Source: Pseudomonas sp. MPC6
GTDB taxonomy: Bacteria; Pseudomonadota; Gammaproteobacteria; Pseudomonadales; Pseudomonadaceae
DNA length: 64,000 nt
Assembly: GCF_006094435.1 (NCBI RefSeq)
Contig: NZ_CP034783.1
Coordinates: 6,413,001-6,477,000, forward strand
Direction of reading: 5' to 3'
Positions within the stretch are counted from its first letter, which is position 1; each line of letters starts with the position of its first letter. Shown one piece after another: positions 7,827-17,118 of the stretch. Both the position numbers and the translations under genes were made by a program. Below the pieces are notes generated by a model. The model did not search any database and was not told where the DNA came from. It was given only the letters and a program-made list of their open reading frames with translations.

Positions 7827-9724
7827 ATACTATAAGTGCAGTTCAGGCGAACCTTGACAAGCCCGGAGCAGGCGCGAGCGAGGCCTCATCTATGAACGGA
7901 TCGCTTCCGTTAAACCAAGAAATTGTTCTTGAAGTTACTGGGCTGAACGTCGCATTCCGGCGAGGCGGTGAATGGTCTCCAGTCGTTAAAGACCTCAGCT
8001 TCCGTGTGGCGCGAGGCGAGACGCTGGCAATCGTAGGCGAATCGGGCTCAGGGAAAAGTGTTTCTGCTATGTCCATCCTGGGACTGCTTCCAGCTAATAC
8101 GTCGCAGGTGGGTGGAAGCATCCGGCTGCAGGGGCAGGAATTGCTAAGCCTGTCCGAGCCGGAGATGGCAGATATCCGTGGAAATCGGATTGCGATGATC
8201 TTCCAGGAGCCCATGACTTCGCTGAATCCGGTCATGACCATCGGTGAACAGATTGCTGAGCCACTGCGGTTACACCGAGGGCTCGATGCAGTCCAAGCAA
8301 AAGAAGAAGCGCTGAAGCTGATGAAGCGGGTTCGCATCCCCGCTGCTCAGGAGCGTTATAACGACTACCCGCATCAGTTTTCGGGCGGGATGCGTCAACG
8401 CGTCATGATCGCGATGGCGTTGGCCTGTAATTCCGCAGTGTTGATCGCCGATGAGCCGACCACAGCCCTTGATGTGACCATCCAGGCGCAAATCCTGGAA
8501 TTGATCAAGGAGTTGCAGGCGCAGGAGCACATGGCGGTGGTATTCATCACCCATGATATGGGCGTGGTAGCGCAGATCGCGGATCGTACATTGGTCATGT
8601 ATCGCGGCGACCTTGTAGAAACGGCTTCCACATCGGAGATTTTTTCGGCGCCTCAAAAGCCGTATACAAAAGCGTTGTTGTCTGCAGTGCCCGAGCTCGG
8701 ATCAATGGCAGCTGAACCGTCGCCGAAGCCGTTCCCGATCTATGACATCGCGACCGAAACCAATGCATCCGCTCCGGAGATGAAAGACAGTGTGCGCCAT
8801 ACCAAACCCTATCTACTGGAGGTGTCCGGGCTGACAACCCGGTTTGATGTGCGGTCTGGCTTTTTCAAGCGTGTCACTGGCCGTGTGCATGCGGTTGAAA
8901 ACATAAGTTTCAATCTTAGCCAGGGTGAAACGCTTGCGATTGTTGGCGAGTCTGGCTGCGGTAAATCCACCACCGGACGACTCATTATGGGATTGCTTGA
9001 TCCAACCCACGGGTCAGTCAAATTAGAGGGTGTGGAGCTCGGGTCTATCACCCCAATGGAGCGTGCCAGAAAGATCCAGATGATCTTCCAGGATCCTTAT
9101 TCAAGTCTGAATCCACGACAGACCGTAGCGCAATCAATCATTGAACCGCTGAGAGTGCACGGGCTCTACGATGCCAAGCGGTGTGAAGAGGTTGCCATTG
9201 AATTGCTCGTAAAGGTGGGGCTGCCAGCCGATGCTGCCTCGCGCTTGCCGCATGAGTTTTCTGGCGGACAGCGCCAACGTGTGTGCATCGCGCGGGCCTT
9301 GGCATTGAGACCAGGAATAATTGTCGCCGACGAGGCGGTTTCTGCCTTGGATGTGTCGGTAAAAGTCCAAATTGTGAATCTGTTGCTCGAATTGCAACAG
9401 GAACTTGGCCTGGGTTACATATTCATTAGCCATGACATGGCAGTAGTTGAACGCGTCAGTCACCGTGTTGCGGTTATGTATATGGGAGAGATAGTCGAGA
9501 TTGGGCCTCGGGCCGCAATTTTTAATAATCCCAAGCATCCATACACACGCCGTTTGATTGATGCGGTGCCTATCCCTGACCCTGCACGCAAGCAGGTACA
9601 GCGAGTGTCTGCCGGCGCTTTGAGAACTCCGTATAAGGCTCATGATTTCATTCCTCCGGCACGGGTGTATCACCAAGCCGGCGAGGGTCATTTTTACATG
9701 GAGCCCGAAGGCGAATGGTGCTGA
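7823..9724 (+). CDS. Fused dual ATP-binding subunit of the peptide/opine ABC importer (DppD-DppF fusion)
   Basis: 633 residues containing two complete ABC ATPase domains. The first has Walker A GESGSGKS (about residue 73), signature FSGGMRQRVMIAMAL and Walker B VLIADEPTTALD; the second has GESGCGKST (about residue 375), FSGGQRQRVCIARAL and IIVADEAVSALD. Each is followed by the oligopeptide-type C-terminal region ending in HPYTRRLIDAVP, typical of DppD/DppF. Fusion of the two ATPases into one chain is common in importers of this type. The fused protein would power both permeases. The gene is last in the tightly overlapping part of the operon; about 110 bases follow before the dehydrogenase gene. 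Confidence 0.92.
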   Translation: MNTISAVQANLDKPGAGASEASSMNGSLPLNQEIVLEVTGLNVAFRRGGEWSPVVKDLSFRVARGETLAIVGESGSGKSVSAMSILGLLPANTSQVGGSIRLQGQELLSLSEPEMADIRGNRIAMIFQEPMTSLNPVMTIGEQIAEPLRLHRGLDAVQAKEEALKLMKRVRIPAAQERYNDYPHQFSGGMRQRVMIAMALACNSAVLIADEPTTALDVTIQAQILELIKELQAQEHMAVVFITHDMGVVAQIADRTLVMYRGDLVETASTSEIFSAPQKPYTKALLSAVPELGSMAAEPSPKPFPIYDIATETNASAPEMKDSVRHTKPYLLEVSGLTTRFDVRSGFFKRVTGRVHAVENISFNLSQGETLAIVGESGCGKSTTGRLIMGLLDPTHGSVKLEGVELGSITPMERARKIQMIFQDPYSSLNPRQTVAQSIIEPLRVHGLYDAKRCEEVAIELLVKVGLPADAASRLPHEFSGGQRQRVCIARALALRPGIIVADEAVSALDVSVKVQIVNLLLELQQELGLGYIFISHDMAVVERVSHRVAVMYMGEIVEIGPRAAIFNNPKHPYTRRLIDAVPIPDPARKQVQRVSAGALRTPYKAHDFIPPARVYHQAGEGHFYMEPEGEWC

Positions 9725-9835
9725 GTCTGAACTAGCGGCTTAGGGCTTAATCAATATCAAGTAAGGAAAAGCAGTGCTGTTTCTCGGTGTTTATTGTAAA
9801 ACCTGGGGCGGCACTGCTTCACCTAGGATTTGGAT

Positions 9836-10909
9836 ATGCAGACATACAAAGTAGGTATTATCGGAGCAGGTGGTATCGGCCTTGCTTACGCGGCATGGAT
9901 TGCAAATCGTGGGCACGGAGTCACGATATGGAATGGTCGCTCCTCGGATCAGCCTTCGTTGGGACGCCTAAAATTGCATGCAACGGGTGTGTTCGAAGGG
10001 AGCGTGGACGTTGATCGAGTCAACAATGCGAAGGACGCTGTCTCAGCGGCTGACGTAGTAATTATCTGCTTGCCCGTGAATGCGCACCGGCAGGCAATTG
10101 ATGCTGCCCTACCCAGTTTAAAAAGTGGCCAGACGGTTATCGTCAGTTCAATGGGCTCTTTGTCGGCGCTCTATCTTCGGGAGCGCGCTAGAGACCAAGA
10201 TGTAGACGTTGTCGTCGCCAGCTTTGGCACAACGGCGCTTACCGCGCGGAGGGTTTTGGAAGACAAAGTCAATATCATGGTGCGTCGCCCATCGCTGGGC
10301 GTCTCCTGCTTGCCAGCCTCAAAGATTGAAGACGCACAGCGTTTTTGCAATGTCTTGTTCGGTAGTGATTTTGTAGTGGATGAAAATCCTCTGATGTCGA
10401 CATTGAATAATACCAATGCGGTTTTCCACGTGCCGCTTGCGATCCTTAATTGGACGCGCATCGAGCGAAAGGAAAGCTGGCCTCAGTATCATTACATGAC
10501 ATCGTATGTGTCAAAGGTCATTGGTCAGCTCGATGCTGAGCGATTGAGCCTCGCTTCGGCATTCGGGTGGCAGCTAAAAACGTTGGGGCAAAAGCTGCAA
10601 CAGTCATTCAGTATCCGTTCCGAAGGCCTGAAGGAAATTGCTGAAGAGTTGCATCAGAAGCGGGGCGGGCCATCCGGGCCTATTGAAGTTGACACCCGAT
10701 ACATTTGCGAAGACGTGCCATACGGATTGGAATTCACCCTGGCGTTGGGACGGATTGCCAATGTACCGATGCCGGTAACCCGAAGCATTGTTGCAATGTC
10801 GGGCCTTCTGCTGCCAGACGGCTTTTCTAACGAAAACGATCTGATTGAGGGGCTGAAGCTTGAGTCGGAGTCTATGGAGGGGTTATCGGCTCGGGTGGCT
10901 GGAGCTTAA
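9836..10909 (+). CDS. Opine (octopine/nopaline-type) dehydrogenase-like protein
   Basis: About 357 residues. The N-terminus has a nucleotide-binding motif (VGIIGAGGIGLAYAAWIANRGH), followed by a beta-alpha-beta fold region and an all-helical C-terminal half, which matches NAD(P)-dependent opine dehydrogenases. I prefer the ATG at 9836, which has AGGA seven bases upstream; an in-frame TTG at 9830 is an alternative. Opine dehydrogenases join an amino acid to a 2-oxo acid, or run in reverse. Next to an opine-type oxidase and importer it may contribute to breakdown or recycle the product. The 110-base gap before it could hold a separate promoter. The family call is good; the substrate is unknown. 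Confidence 0.75.
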   Translation: MQTYKVGIIGAGGIGLAYAAWIANRGHGVTIWNGRSSDQPSLGRLKLHATGVFEGSVDVDRVNNAKDAVSAADVVIICLPVNAHRQAIDAALPSLKSGQTVIVSSMGSLSALYLRERARDQDVDVVVASFGTTALTARRVLEDKVNIMVRRPSLGVSCLPASKIEDAQRFCNVLFGSDFVVDENPLMSTLNNTNAVFHVPLAILNWTRIERKESWPQYHYMTSYVSKVIGQLDAERLSLASAFGWQLKTLGQKLQQSFSIRSEGLKEIAEELHQKRGGPSGPIEVDTRYICEDVPYGLEFTLALGRIANVPMPVTRSIVAMSGLLLPDGFSNENDLIEGLKLESESMEGLSARVAGA

Positions 10910-11223
10910 AGCACCCTTAAAGATGGGGGACAACGGTCTGAGCGGTAACGTTACTTGATCCCACTTTCACAAAGCGAAATTTCCCCCCCTTTGGTAGCCG
11001 CTCAGCTAAAAAGCGTACTCAACGTATAGGCTTCATTGACGATCTCGTACGTCTCCCTTCAAATTCATGCCAGCCCGAATTTGACTCTCAACCTAGGCGT
11101 ATAGGTTTCGCGACCATTTTTTCTCTGCTTCCTTCGTAGAGCATGTGATCCCAATAGCTTGGAGAGGCGTTTGCACCGGAGGAACAGTTTTGGACAACCT
11201 ACTGCACCGAGCAGAACACCGCA
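10910..11223. other. Intergenic region without recognisable gene
   Basis: About 310 bases between the opine dehydrogenase gene and the IS5 remnant. I see no ORF with a ribosome binding site. The right part (from about 11095) is probably untranslated sequence of the decayed insertion element, since it directly follows the remnant of the transposase C-terminus. No strong terminator with a T-run was found after 10909. Confidence 0.4.
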
Positions 11224-11590
11224 TTACAGACGCACCTCGCCCACACCCATCAGCCGTTTTCGAACCATCCATGGGATCGCCAAAGCGAACAACTTGTCTG
11301 CTGCGTGATGTTTTTCGCCACACCACGAAAGCGTACTTCCGTATAACCAAACTGACGCTTGATCATGCGAAATGGATGTTCATCCTCGGCCCGCACCTGC
11401 GCTTTCGCGTATTCAATCTTGCGGCGAATGCGCCGGACAGACTCTTAAAAAATGTCCATCAATGGATACGCTGGATGGCCCCCTTCGCCTTTTGAATAAT
11501 GTGGCTAGATCAGATAACCAAGCCCTTCCAGCGCACCACCTGATCCATCTCGATCAAGAAGCGCTAGCGGCGGGTCTGCTTACGTTTGCC
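11224..11590 (-). pseudogene. IS5-family transposase remnant, internally deleted, frameshifted and split by an IS21 element
   Basis: Read on the minus strand, the right part encodes KRKQTRR, then after an in-frame stop RFLIEMDQVVRWKGL, which is the start region of IS5-type transposases. The left part encodes IEYAKAQVRAEDEHPF and MIKRQFGYTEVRFRG, the conserved C-terminal region, then after a frameshift LFALAIPWMVRKRLMG ending at the stop at 11224-11226. The catalytic middle is missing (only about 60 bases lie between the two conserved blocks) and stops occur in the joint. The gene start is separated by the IS21 element: the copy of TTTGCC at 14174-14179 and bases beyond it may be the other half. 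It cannot encode an active transposase. Confidence 0.75.
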
Positions 11591-11640
11591 TGTCGGCGCT
11601 GATTGAAAACTGACCCACCCTGCCGATTGAAAATTGACCC
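11591..11640. repeat. Left terminal repeats of the IS21 element
   Basis: Two tandem copies of a 16-base motif, GATTGAAAACTGACCC (11601-11616) and GATTGAAAATTGACCC (11625-11640), preceded by TGTCGGCGCT at the tip. Multiple terminal transposase-binding repeats are typical of IS21-family ends. Confidence 0.85.
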
Positions 11641-11760
11641 AGGGCGGATTGCTGATTTTTGCCCCAGCAATTGTGGATAAGCTTAGCAGCAGTGTCCCAG
11701 TGAGAAGAGGCATCAAGCCCCACCGCATGTAGGCATGCGGCAGGGTATTTATTGTGCAGA

Positions 11761-12573
11761 TCAAAACGGCTCATCGTCCTCGATACCGTCTTTGCGCTTT
11801 CGTTCACGTGACTTGATCTTCGTCTGAGTGGCCAGGCTGCTGTTTTGCAGTCGGTAGGACTCGTTGCCCGTTTCAACGATGTGGCAGTGGTGTGTCAGCC
11901 GATCCAGCAACGCAGTGGTCATCTTGGCGTCGCCAAACACACTCGACCATTCCGAGAAGCTGAGGTTGGTGGTGATAACCACGCTGGTGTGCTCGTACAG
12001 CTTGGATAGCAGGTGAAATAACAGGGCGCCACCGCTCTGGCTGAAGGGCAAATACCCCAGTTCATCGAGTATCACCAGGTCTGTGCGAAGCAGTCCTTGG
12101 GCGATTCGGCCTGCCTTTCCATCGTATTTTTCGCGCTCCAGCAAGTTGACCAGATCCACCGTGGAGTAGAAGCGCACGCGTTTGTTATGCGTCGTGATCC
12201 CGGACACGGCCAAGGCAGTGGCCAGGTGTGTCTTGCCCGTTCCAGGCCCGCCAATGAACACGACATTCTGCGCGGTATCTGTGAACTCCAGGTTGGACAG
12301 ATCCCTGACCAAGCGGGCGTCTGCGCTGGAAGCGCTGAAGTCGAAGCCTGCCAAATCACGATGCATGGGGAGTTTGGCCATGTTCATCTGATGATTCACA
12401 GACCGTACGGCGCGATCTGCATGTTCCTGTTGAAGCAGATGTTCGAGCAGCCATTTCGACGACGCCGTCGAAGCTTCTCCTTGGGAAGCCAGTTCTTCCC
12501 AGGCGCTGGCCATGCCATGCAGACGCAGTTCTTTGAGTTCCGCCATAAGATCACGCATTGCGAGTCTCCTCAT
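11761..12573 (-). CDS. istB: IS21-family transposition helper ATPase IstB
   Basis: 270 residues. An N-terminal helical region ([20 protein letters not shown]) precedes an AAA+ ATPase core with Walker [11 protein letters not shown] and Walker [14 protein letters not shown], then [12 protein letters not shown] and [14 protein letters not shown], all standard for IstB. It regulates target choice and stimulates the IstA transposase by ATP hydrolysis. It overlaps the end of istA by 23 bases, the usual arrangement. The C-terminus is basic ([10 protein letters not shown]) and appears full length. Confidence 0.95.
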   Translation of the reverse strand: MRRLAMRDLMAELKELRLHGMASAWEELASQGEASTASSKWLLEHLLQQEHADRAVRSVNHQMNMAKLPMHRDLAGFDFSASSADARLVRDLSNLEFTDTAQNVVFIGGPGTGKTHLATALAVSGITTHNKRVRFYSTVDLVNLLEREKYDGKAGRIAQGLLRTDLVILDELGYLPFSQSGGALLFHLLSKLYEHTSVVITTNLSFSEWSSVFGDAKMTTALLDRLTHHCHIVETGNESYRLQNSSLATQTKIKSRERKRKDGIEDDEPF

Positions 12574-14059
12574 CGGTGGTACGGAGCCGGTCGTAGCGCG
12601 CCGTATTGGCGACAGGCGCTATCTTGAGTTGAAGGCTGGTTTCGGCGGACGGAGGGGCTGCTGTCGATGTCAGTCGAGCCAGGACATTCAGGATGTGGTC
12701 AGCGCTCAAACTGCCTGATTCAAGTACCAACTCCACAGCCACCAACACGGCATCGAGCCCGGCGATAGGAACAGCCGCCAGTACCTGCGTCATGATTCGA
12801 TCACCGTTGGTGTGACGCCTCAGACCGCGTTTTAGCAGTTGCAACGGCTTCGGCAGATCAGCAAACGGAGCGCCATTACGCAGCGCTCCGGGCTTGCGCT
12901 CGATAAGCGGGATGTAGTGCTGCCAGTCGAAGCTGACCTGGTCTCGATCAAAGAGGCGCTCGTGACTGGCAATCGTCGTTTCATCGGCGATGACTACAAT
13001 CCGTGAAGGATACAGACGGCTGCTGACCCACTGGCCGACCCGCTCACACGGCACCGAGTAGCGATTTCGCGCCACGCTGATCAAACAGGTGCTGGAAACT
13101 CTTACCGTACGTTCAACGTAACCATCAAAGGCGGTCGGCATCGGCATCAATTCAGCGCGTTCCAGCTCCAGGACGTCCGCCACTGTCAGCCCGTTGTACT
13201 GCGGGTGCAGCAGCTCACCCCAGAGCGTACGGCAGCGTTGGCCGAGCCAGGCATTCAGTTCCTCGAAGGTGTGGAACATGCAGTTTTGAGCATCGAGCCA
13301 GATGCGCCGTCGGCTGTCTTGGACGTTCTTTTCAACGATACCTTTTTCCCAGCCGGAGGCCACGTTGCAGAAGTCCGGGTCGAACAGATAGTGGGCACAC
13401 ATCACGGCAAACCGGGCATTGACCGTGCGGCCCTTACCCTTGTTGACCTTGTCGACAGCGGTCTTCATGTTGTCGTAGATGCCGCGACGCGGCACCCCAC
13501 CTAACGCGCCAAACGAGCGGGTATGGGCATCGAACAACATCTCATGGCCTTGGCTGGGATACGCAACCAACCAAAATGCGCGACTGGCGCACAGCTTCAT
13601 ATGCGAGACCTGGATGCGTCGGAACAGGCCGCCGATCAGCAGACCTTCTTCGCTCCAGTCGAATTGAAAGGCCTCGCCGAGTGCAAACGTCAGCGGTACA
13701 AAGGCCCGTAAAGACTTGCCTTGCTCGCCGCGCCACGAGCGTATGAAGGCGGTGAGCTGGCTGTAGCCGCCGTCGTAACCCTCGGCCTTGATCTGTTCGA
13801 AGAGTGCTTTGGCGCTCCTGCGGTTGTGCTTTGCCCGAAACGAATCGGCCTTGAGCGCCTGCTCCAGCGTCTCGTGAAATGGACTGAGTTTGTTGAAGGT
13901 TGCGCACCGTTGGTACGCCGGCTGAGTGGCTTCGGGCGCTCTGACCCATTTTCGAATGGTGTTTCTCGACAGCCCGGTACGCTTGGCTATCTGATGCAGC
14001 GACAGCTTGTCGCGAAAGTACATTCGCCGAATTTTCCCCAACATTTCCATGCTGATCAC
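12551..14059 (-). CDS. istA: IS21-family transposase IstA
   Basis: 502 residues. The N-terminal helix-turn-helix ([20 protein letters not shown]) is followed by an integrase-core (DDE) region with [14 protein letters not shown] as the first catalytic Asp segment and [12 protein letters not shown] as the second, then [24 protein letters not shown] sequence carrying the catalytic Glu. This is the regular IstA layout and length. It would cut and join the element's ends together with IstB. No frameshift is visible. Confidence 0.95.
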   Translation of the reverse strand: MISMEMLGKIRRMYFRDKLSLHQIAKRTGLSRNTIRKWVRAPEATQPAYQRCATFNKLSPFHETLEQALKADSFRAKHNRRSAKALFEQIKAEGYDGGYSQLTAFIRSWRGEQGKSLRAFVPLTFALGEAFQFDWSEEGLLIGGLFRRIQVSHMKLCASRAFWLVAYPSQGHEMLFDAHTRSFGALGGVPRRGIYDNMKTAVDKVNKGKGRTVNARFAVMCAHYLFDPDFCNVASGWEKGIVEKNVQDSRRRIWLDAQNCMFHTFEELNAWLGQRCRTLWGELLHPQYNGLTVADVLELERAELMPMPTAFDGYVERTVRVSSTCLISVARNRYSVPCERVGQWVSSRLYPSRIVVIADETTIASHERLFDRDQVSFDWQHYIPLIERKPGALRNGAPFADLPKPLQLLKRGLRRHTNGDRIMTQVLAAVPIAGLDAVLVAVELVLESGSLSADHILNVLARLTSTAAPPSAETSLQLKIAPVANTARYDRLRTTDEETRNA

Positions 14060-14105
14060 CCTGTGTTCTCCTGCTCGGAAAGTGAGCAGAAGCAGTTGAA
14101 CACCT

Positions 14106-14173
14106 GGGTCAGTTTTCAGTCGGCAGAACAGCCTTTACTGGGTCAGTTTTCGGTCAGCGGCAACACTATGTCA
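14106..14173. repeat. Right terminal repeats of the IS21 element
   Basis: Two inverted copies of the left-end motif: GGGTCAGTTTTCAGTC (14106-14121) and GGGTCAGTTTTCGGTC (14140-14155). The outer one continues into AGCGGCAACA; the outer 26 bases match the left tip at 22 positions. The following bases up to 14173 end in CA directly before TTTGCC. Confidence 0.82.
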
Positions 14174-14230
14174 TTTGCCGGCTGATGAAACACGTCAGAG
14201 ATCGACAGCTCCCATCGACGGGCTCGAAGT

Positions 14231-14515
14231 TCAGACAGAATTTCGTCGATTCGCAGAACTTATCCGATTGGGCGCCAATCGATCGAGAGACGCCTTCCGT
14301 TCTGAATAGAAGATTTGAAGCCGTTCCATGTTGTGCCGCTGGCACACATACTCCGCCTCTGCTCGGGTCTGATAGGTAGTCTGCAGCCGCAGCTTTTTCT
14401 CGTTGTCGTAGAGATTAAAACCTACTGTCGCAGTTTTACAGTAAGAGCGCGTTCCGTTGCGCATGGATTCCGTATCCGTGGGTAACGCCGGAACAACACC
14501 GAATCTGAAGGCCAT
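14231..14515 (-). CDS. Hypothetical protein, 94 residues
   Basis: The ATG complementary to 14513-14515 has GAGGA a few bases upstream on the minus strand, a good ribosome binding site. The sequence (MAFRFGVVPALPTDTESMR ... TRAEAEYVCQRHNMERLQ) reads like a soluble, mixed-charge protein; I do not recognise a family. It is a monocistronic gene just outside the IS21 element, and may be expressed from a promoter around 14530-14580. No known motif, signal peptide or membrane segment. Confidence 0.45.
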   Translation of the reverse strand: MAFRFGVVPALPTDTESMRNGTRSYCKTATVGFNLYDNEKKLRLQTTYQTRAEAEYVCQRHNMERLQIFYSERKASLDRLAPNRISSANRRNSV

Positions 14516-14795
14516 CTCACATCCTCTTCGAGTTCACCGTCGAGCCAATCTGACTACTAACTATTAGCGGCTACGGGCCACTACAGCAAGGAACGTTTCT
14601 GCGAATCCGATGAATAGTTCGAGCTAGCGCAATGGCCCTCGGCGGCACAGGAGCGCGCTATCGCATTGGCAGAACACCTTTCTAAATTATCCTTGCTAGC
14701 TCCGTTAAGCGCATATGCGCGCTTTCCCTGATGTCCCCGCCGTTGCCACCTTGTCTTTCGGAAACCTCGACGCTGCATGGGCTATTTACGCTCCA

Positions 14796-15053
14796 TCATT
14801 CGGGCGGCCATCCAGGTAACCTTTTCTGATTGTTGCGGGTGGTGACGTCCAATTCCGCAAGCATCAGTCTAAAAGCCCTCATGCGCGTCGAGCAAAGCTT
14901 CCGCTGAACAGTTAGATCTTCACGCATTGCAGAAACCTCCAGAGCATAGGCGTGGGCTAATTCACGCTCCTTTCTGCACTGGTACGCAATCGAACCCCTG
15001 GACGACGTGGAGGATTGGCCATCCGCTGATGGAAGTGAATCGCTGGTAGTCAT
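14796..15053 (-). CDS. Hypothetical protein, 85 residues
   Basis: Starts at the ATG complementary to 15051-15053, with a weak GGA about seven bases upstream. The first 25 residues are Ser-rich and probably disordered; the rest is helical with many Arg and Glu (YQCRKERELAHAYALEVSAM, RKLCSTRMRAFRLMLAEL) and could form a short coiled coil. I do not recognise the family. The next 280 bases up to 15336 contain no convincing gene. It is transcribed divergently from the receiver-domain gene at 15336. Confidence 0.4.
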   Translation of the reverse strand: MTTSDSLPSADGQSSTSSRGSIAYQCRKERELAHAYALEVSAMREDLTVQRKLCSTRMRAFRLMLAELDVTTRNNQKRLPGWPPE

Positions 15054-15335
15054 GATGATTCCAGTATGGGATGGCTGGTATCTAACCTGACATAAATCCG
15101 TAGAACGATTCTCAACCCCGATGATAGGCGGTCACGGTCATCTCAGAATCAATCATCTGGGGTGGCGTGCTGGGCAACGGCAACGACGCACACTCTCCTT
15201 TACCGTAACCAGCCAAACGTTGACTTGAGACATCAAACGAATTGTTTTCAGGGTCGCGCATCTCGAAATTGGGCATAAACTCAGAGTCTTACTTTAGTGA
15301 TGCCGGCACGTTCTGCCCGGCTAGGGAATCGATGA

Positions 15336-15746
15336 GTGAACGTCAATTGGGACGGGCTGCTGCCAATTCAAGGAGAGATTATCGTCATCGAAGACGATCC
15401 GACGCTGCGTTCGCTGATGGAGGATATCGTGGCGGAAATAGGCGCAAAAGCAGTAGCGTTCGACACAGCTGACGATGCGTTAACCTATCTGCTGGAAGCA
15501 CATGATCAGTGCCGGCTGGTGATCGCAGATCACGGTGTTCCAGGACAGATTCAAGGTATCGAATTCATTGGAATGGTCAGAGGTAGATGGCCGTATATCT
15601 CTGCAATTCTGACATCCGGGTATCTGATAGACCCCGCAACAGTACCTGCATCAACCATCTATCTGCACAAGCCTTGGTCACTCGACGACCTAGTCATCGC
15701 GGTGGCGTCCCTCCTGCAGCCTGATCACCCCATCAGTAAGATTTGA
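15336..15746 (+). CDS. Stand-alone receiver-domain (CheY-like) protein
   Basis: 136 residues with GTG start. The single REC domain shows the acidic pair IVIEDDPTLR near residue 17, the phospho-acceptor Asp in LVIADHGVPGQIQG (about residue 63), the Thr/Ser in ILTSGY and the conserved Lys in YLHKPWS. There is no output domain. Such proteins act by protein-protein contact or as phosphate sinks. No histidine kinase is adjacent. A clear paralogue lies at 17119-17532 on the other strand, sharing the DHG-PGQIQG block. Its last 14 bases overlap the convergent DUF1652 gene. Confidence 0.82.
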   Translation: MNVNWDGLLPIQGEIIVIEDDPTLRSLMEDIVAEIGAKAVAFDTADDALTYLLEAHDQCRLVIADHGVPGQIQGIEFIGMVRGRWPYISAILTSGYLIDPATVPASTIYLHKPWSLDDLVIAVASLLQPDHPISKI

Positions 15747-16041
15747 ATCGACGCGACCTGGTGGGCTCTGAGGCTGCGAGTCCACCATTTACCGCCGCGC
15801 TCACGCACACAGCGTTTTGGCGAGCCGCAATTTCAATTCTGAGTTCGCTGATCAGATTCGAAATCGCCCGACTGGACGTGAGGTCTGACGCCAACAACCC
15901 GGGGACAAACAGCTCAACACGGCCCGAGGAAGACTCAATCATCTTGATCAATAGCGACCCTTTTGGGTTTACGGTGCAGGTGCATGAGCGAGGCAATAAA
16001 CCGCTTTCAATGATATGTCGGAGCTCAAGAGCGGAGATCAT
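15733..16041 (-). CDS. DUF1652 family protein
   Basis: 102 residues. The pattern LELRHIIESGLLPRSCTCTV, then GSLLIKMIE, SGRVELFVPG and LTSSRAISNLISELR is the DUF1652 family, small proteins found mainly in Pseudomonas whose function is not known. The C-terminal tail after about residue 75 is longer than the core domain and converges on the receiver-domain gene with a 14-base overlap. No signal peptide or membrane segment. Confidence 0.8.
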   Translation of the reverse strand: MISALELRHIIESGLLPRSCTCTVNPKGSLLIKMIESSSGRVELFVPGLLASDLTSSRAISNLISELRIEIAARQNAVCVSAAVNGGLAASEPTRSRRFKSY

Positions 16042-16216
16042 GACGTTCCTTCGAATGGGACATTTGAACTCCAGTCTTGTCTAGGAAACCCAGTAGTCAA
16101 GGAAGGCGCGGAAGCAAATTCACGACCAATTGTTTCGCCTGCTCTGGCATTGAGGTGACGTAGCCGATCCTTCAATTTTTTACTGCTACGCTTGGCTTTT
16201 TCATGGAGGACAATCA

Positions 16217-16426
16217 ATGCCAAACTCAGACCTGCTCCCATCGCTGCTTTTCAAGATCAATCAAAACCAGCTTGCCCTTGAAGCGGCCATCATGGAACTG
16301 GCCAACTGGGTAGGGCAGCGCGGATCTTCGGATGTCGCCGATAACGTCCGTGGTGCTCTAGACACAATCAGCAAGAATGAGCAGTTCATCAACCTGAGCC
16401 TTGCGGTGCTCATGGCACCTGAGTGA
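16217..16426 (+). CDS. Hypothetical small helical protein, 69 residues
   Basis: Starts with an ATG preceded by GGAGGA about six bases upstream (near 16205), a strong ribosome binding site. The product (MPNSDLLPSLLFKINQNQL ... LANWVGQRG) is predicted to be mostly helical and acidic to neutral. Small proteins of this type are common in Pseudomonas, but I know no function. The ORF on the opposite strand (16038-16241) is less plausible. Confidence 0.6.
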   Translation: MPNSDLLPSLLFKINQNQLALEAAIMELANWVGQRGSSDVADNVRGALDTISKNEQFINLSLAVLMAPE

Positions 16427-16604
16427 TCTGCCGATAACACGGTTTGCCTTAGGGCAAGCACAGTCGATCATTCTTGCCCGCCAAGCCAGGGGCCTTGAGA
16501 TACCCGTCTAGCCGATGTGTTGAACTCAAACGTCTCAGGTTTCGTCTAGCGCATAAGGGCCGAGACTTAGGGCCCACGTCCCGGTACGTTGCAAGGACAT
16601 CGCC

Positions 16605-16865
16605 ATGACGACTATCGCCGCACGTTTGAATTACATGCGTGACACCCTACTGGGCCCGATTGCGAAAAGCGTTGAATGCACTGTCGTCATTACGCCCATC
16701 ACGCCCGGTGCTTTTCAGGTGCAGGTGCTATCGCCAGTTCCAGATGACTTGCACAAGGCACATTCCTTGACCATTTTCACTTCTCCAGGCCAACACTTGA
16801 CTGGCACGGTCGCTGACACGCGTCTGTTGGAAAATGGTGATTTAGAACTGCAGATCGACGTATGA
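16605..16865 (+). CDS. Hypothetical protein, 86 residues
   Basis: ATG at 16605 with AAGGA about eight bases upstream. The sequence (MTTIAARLNYMRDTLLGPI ... LLENGDLELQIDV) looks like a compact mixed alpha/beta protein without signal peptide. I do not recognise the family. It stands alone; the following 250 bases up to the next receiver-domain gene contain no convincing gene. Confidence 0.55.
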   Translation: MTTIAARLNYMRDTLLGPIAKSVECTVVITPITPGAFQVQVLSPVPDDLHKAHSLTIFTSPGQHLTGTVADTRLLENGDLELQIDV

Positions 16866-17118
16866 CAAACCATCTCTAGGTGAATGGCTGACCTTCGCGG
16901 CAGTCTTCAATCGGCCATTACGCGTCGTCGACAAACGACCAACTTCAAGACCTGCTGGCCTAGAGGGCATCACCGCATTTCGCGACTTATCTCGTTGGAT
17001 ACCTTGTTGCAAATCTACAGAAGCCAATACACCGTCCCTACAGTGGCCGTGTCCACAAAATGACCAACATTAGAAATAAAGCGATGAAGACTTCTCGTCC
17101 ATTGGTAACGCCTGCGAA

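Larger units (their letters stand above)
11591..14173 (-). mobile_element. IS21-family insertion sequence (istA-istB)
   Basis: The element carries istA and istB in the usual order on the minus strand and has tandem terminal repeats of the form GATTGAAAACTGACCC at both ends (11601-11616 and 11625-11640 on the left; their complements near 14106-14124 and 14140-14155 on the right). It starts with TG and ends with CA. TTTGCC occurs directly outside both ends (11585-11590 and 14174-14179), consistent with a 6-base target duplication if the right end is at 14173. If judged by terminal-repeat alignment alone the right end would be about 14165. It looks complete and possibly mobile. Confidence 0.88.

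Noticed and set aside
14581..14778. 65-codon ORF on the minus strand
   Set aside because: Its best GGAG is 13 bases from the start and the sequence is highly basic with no pattern; I could not support it.
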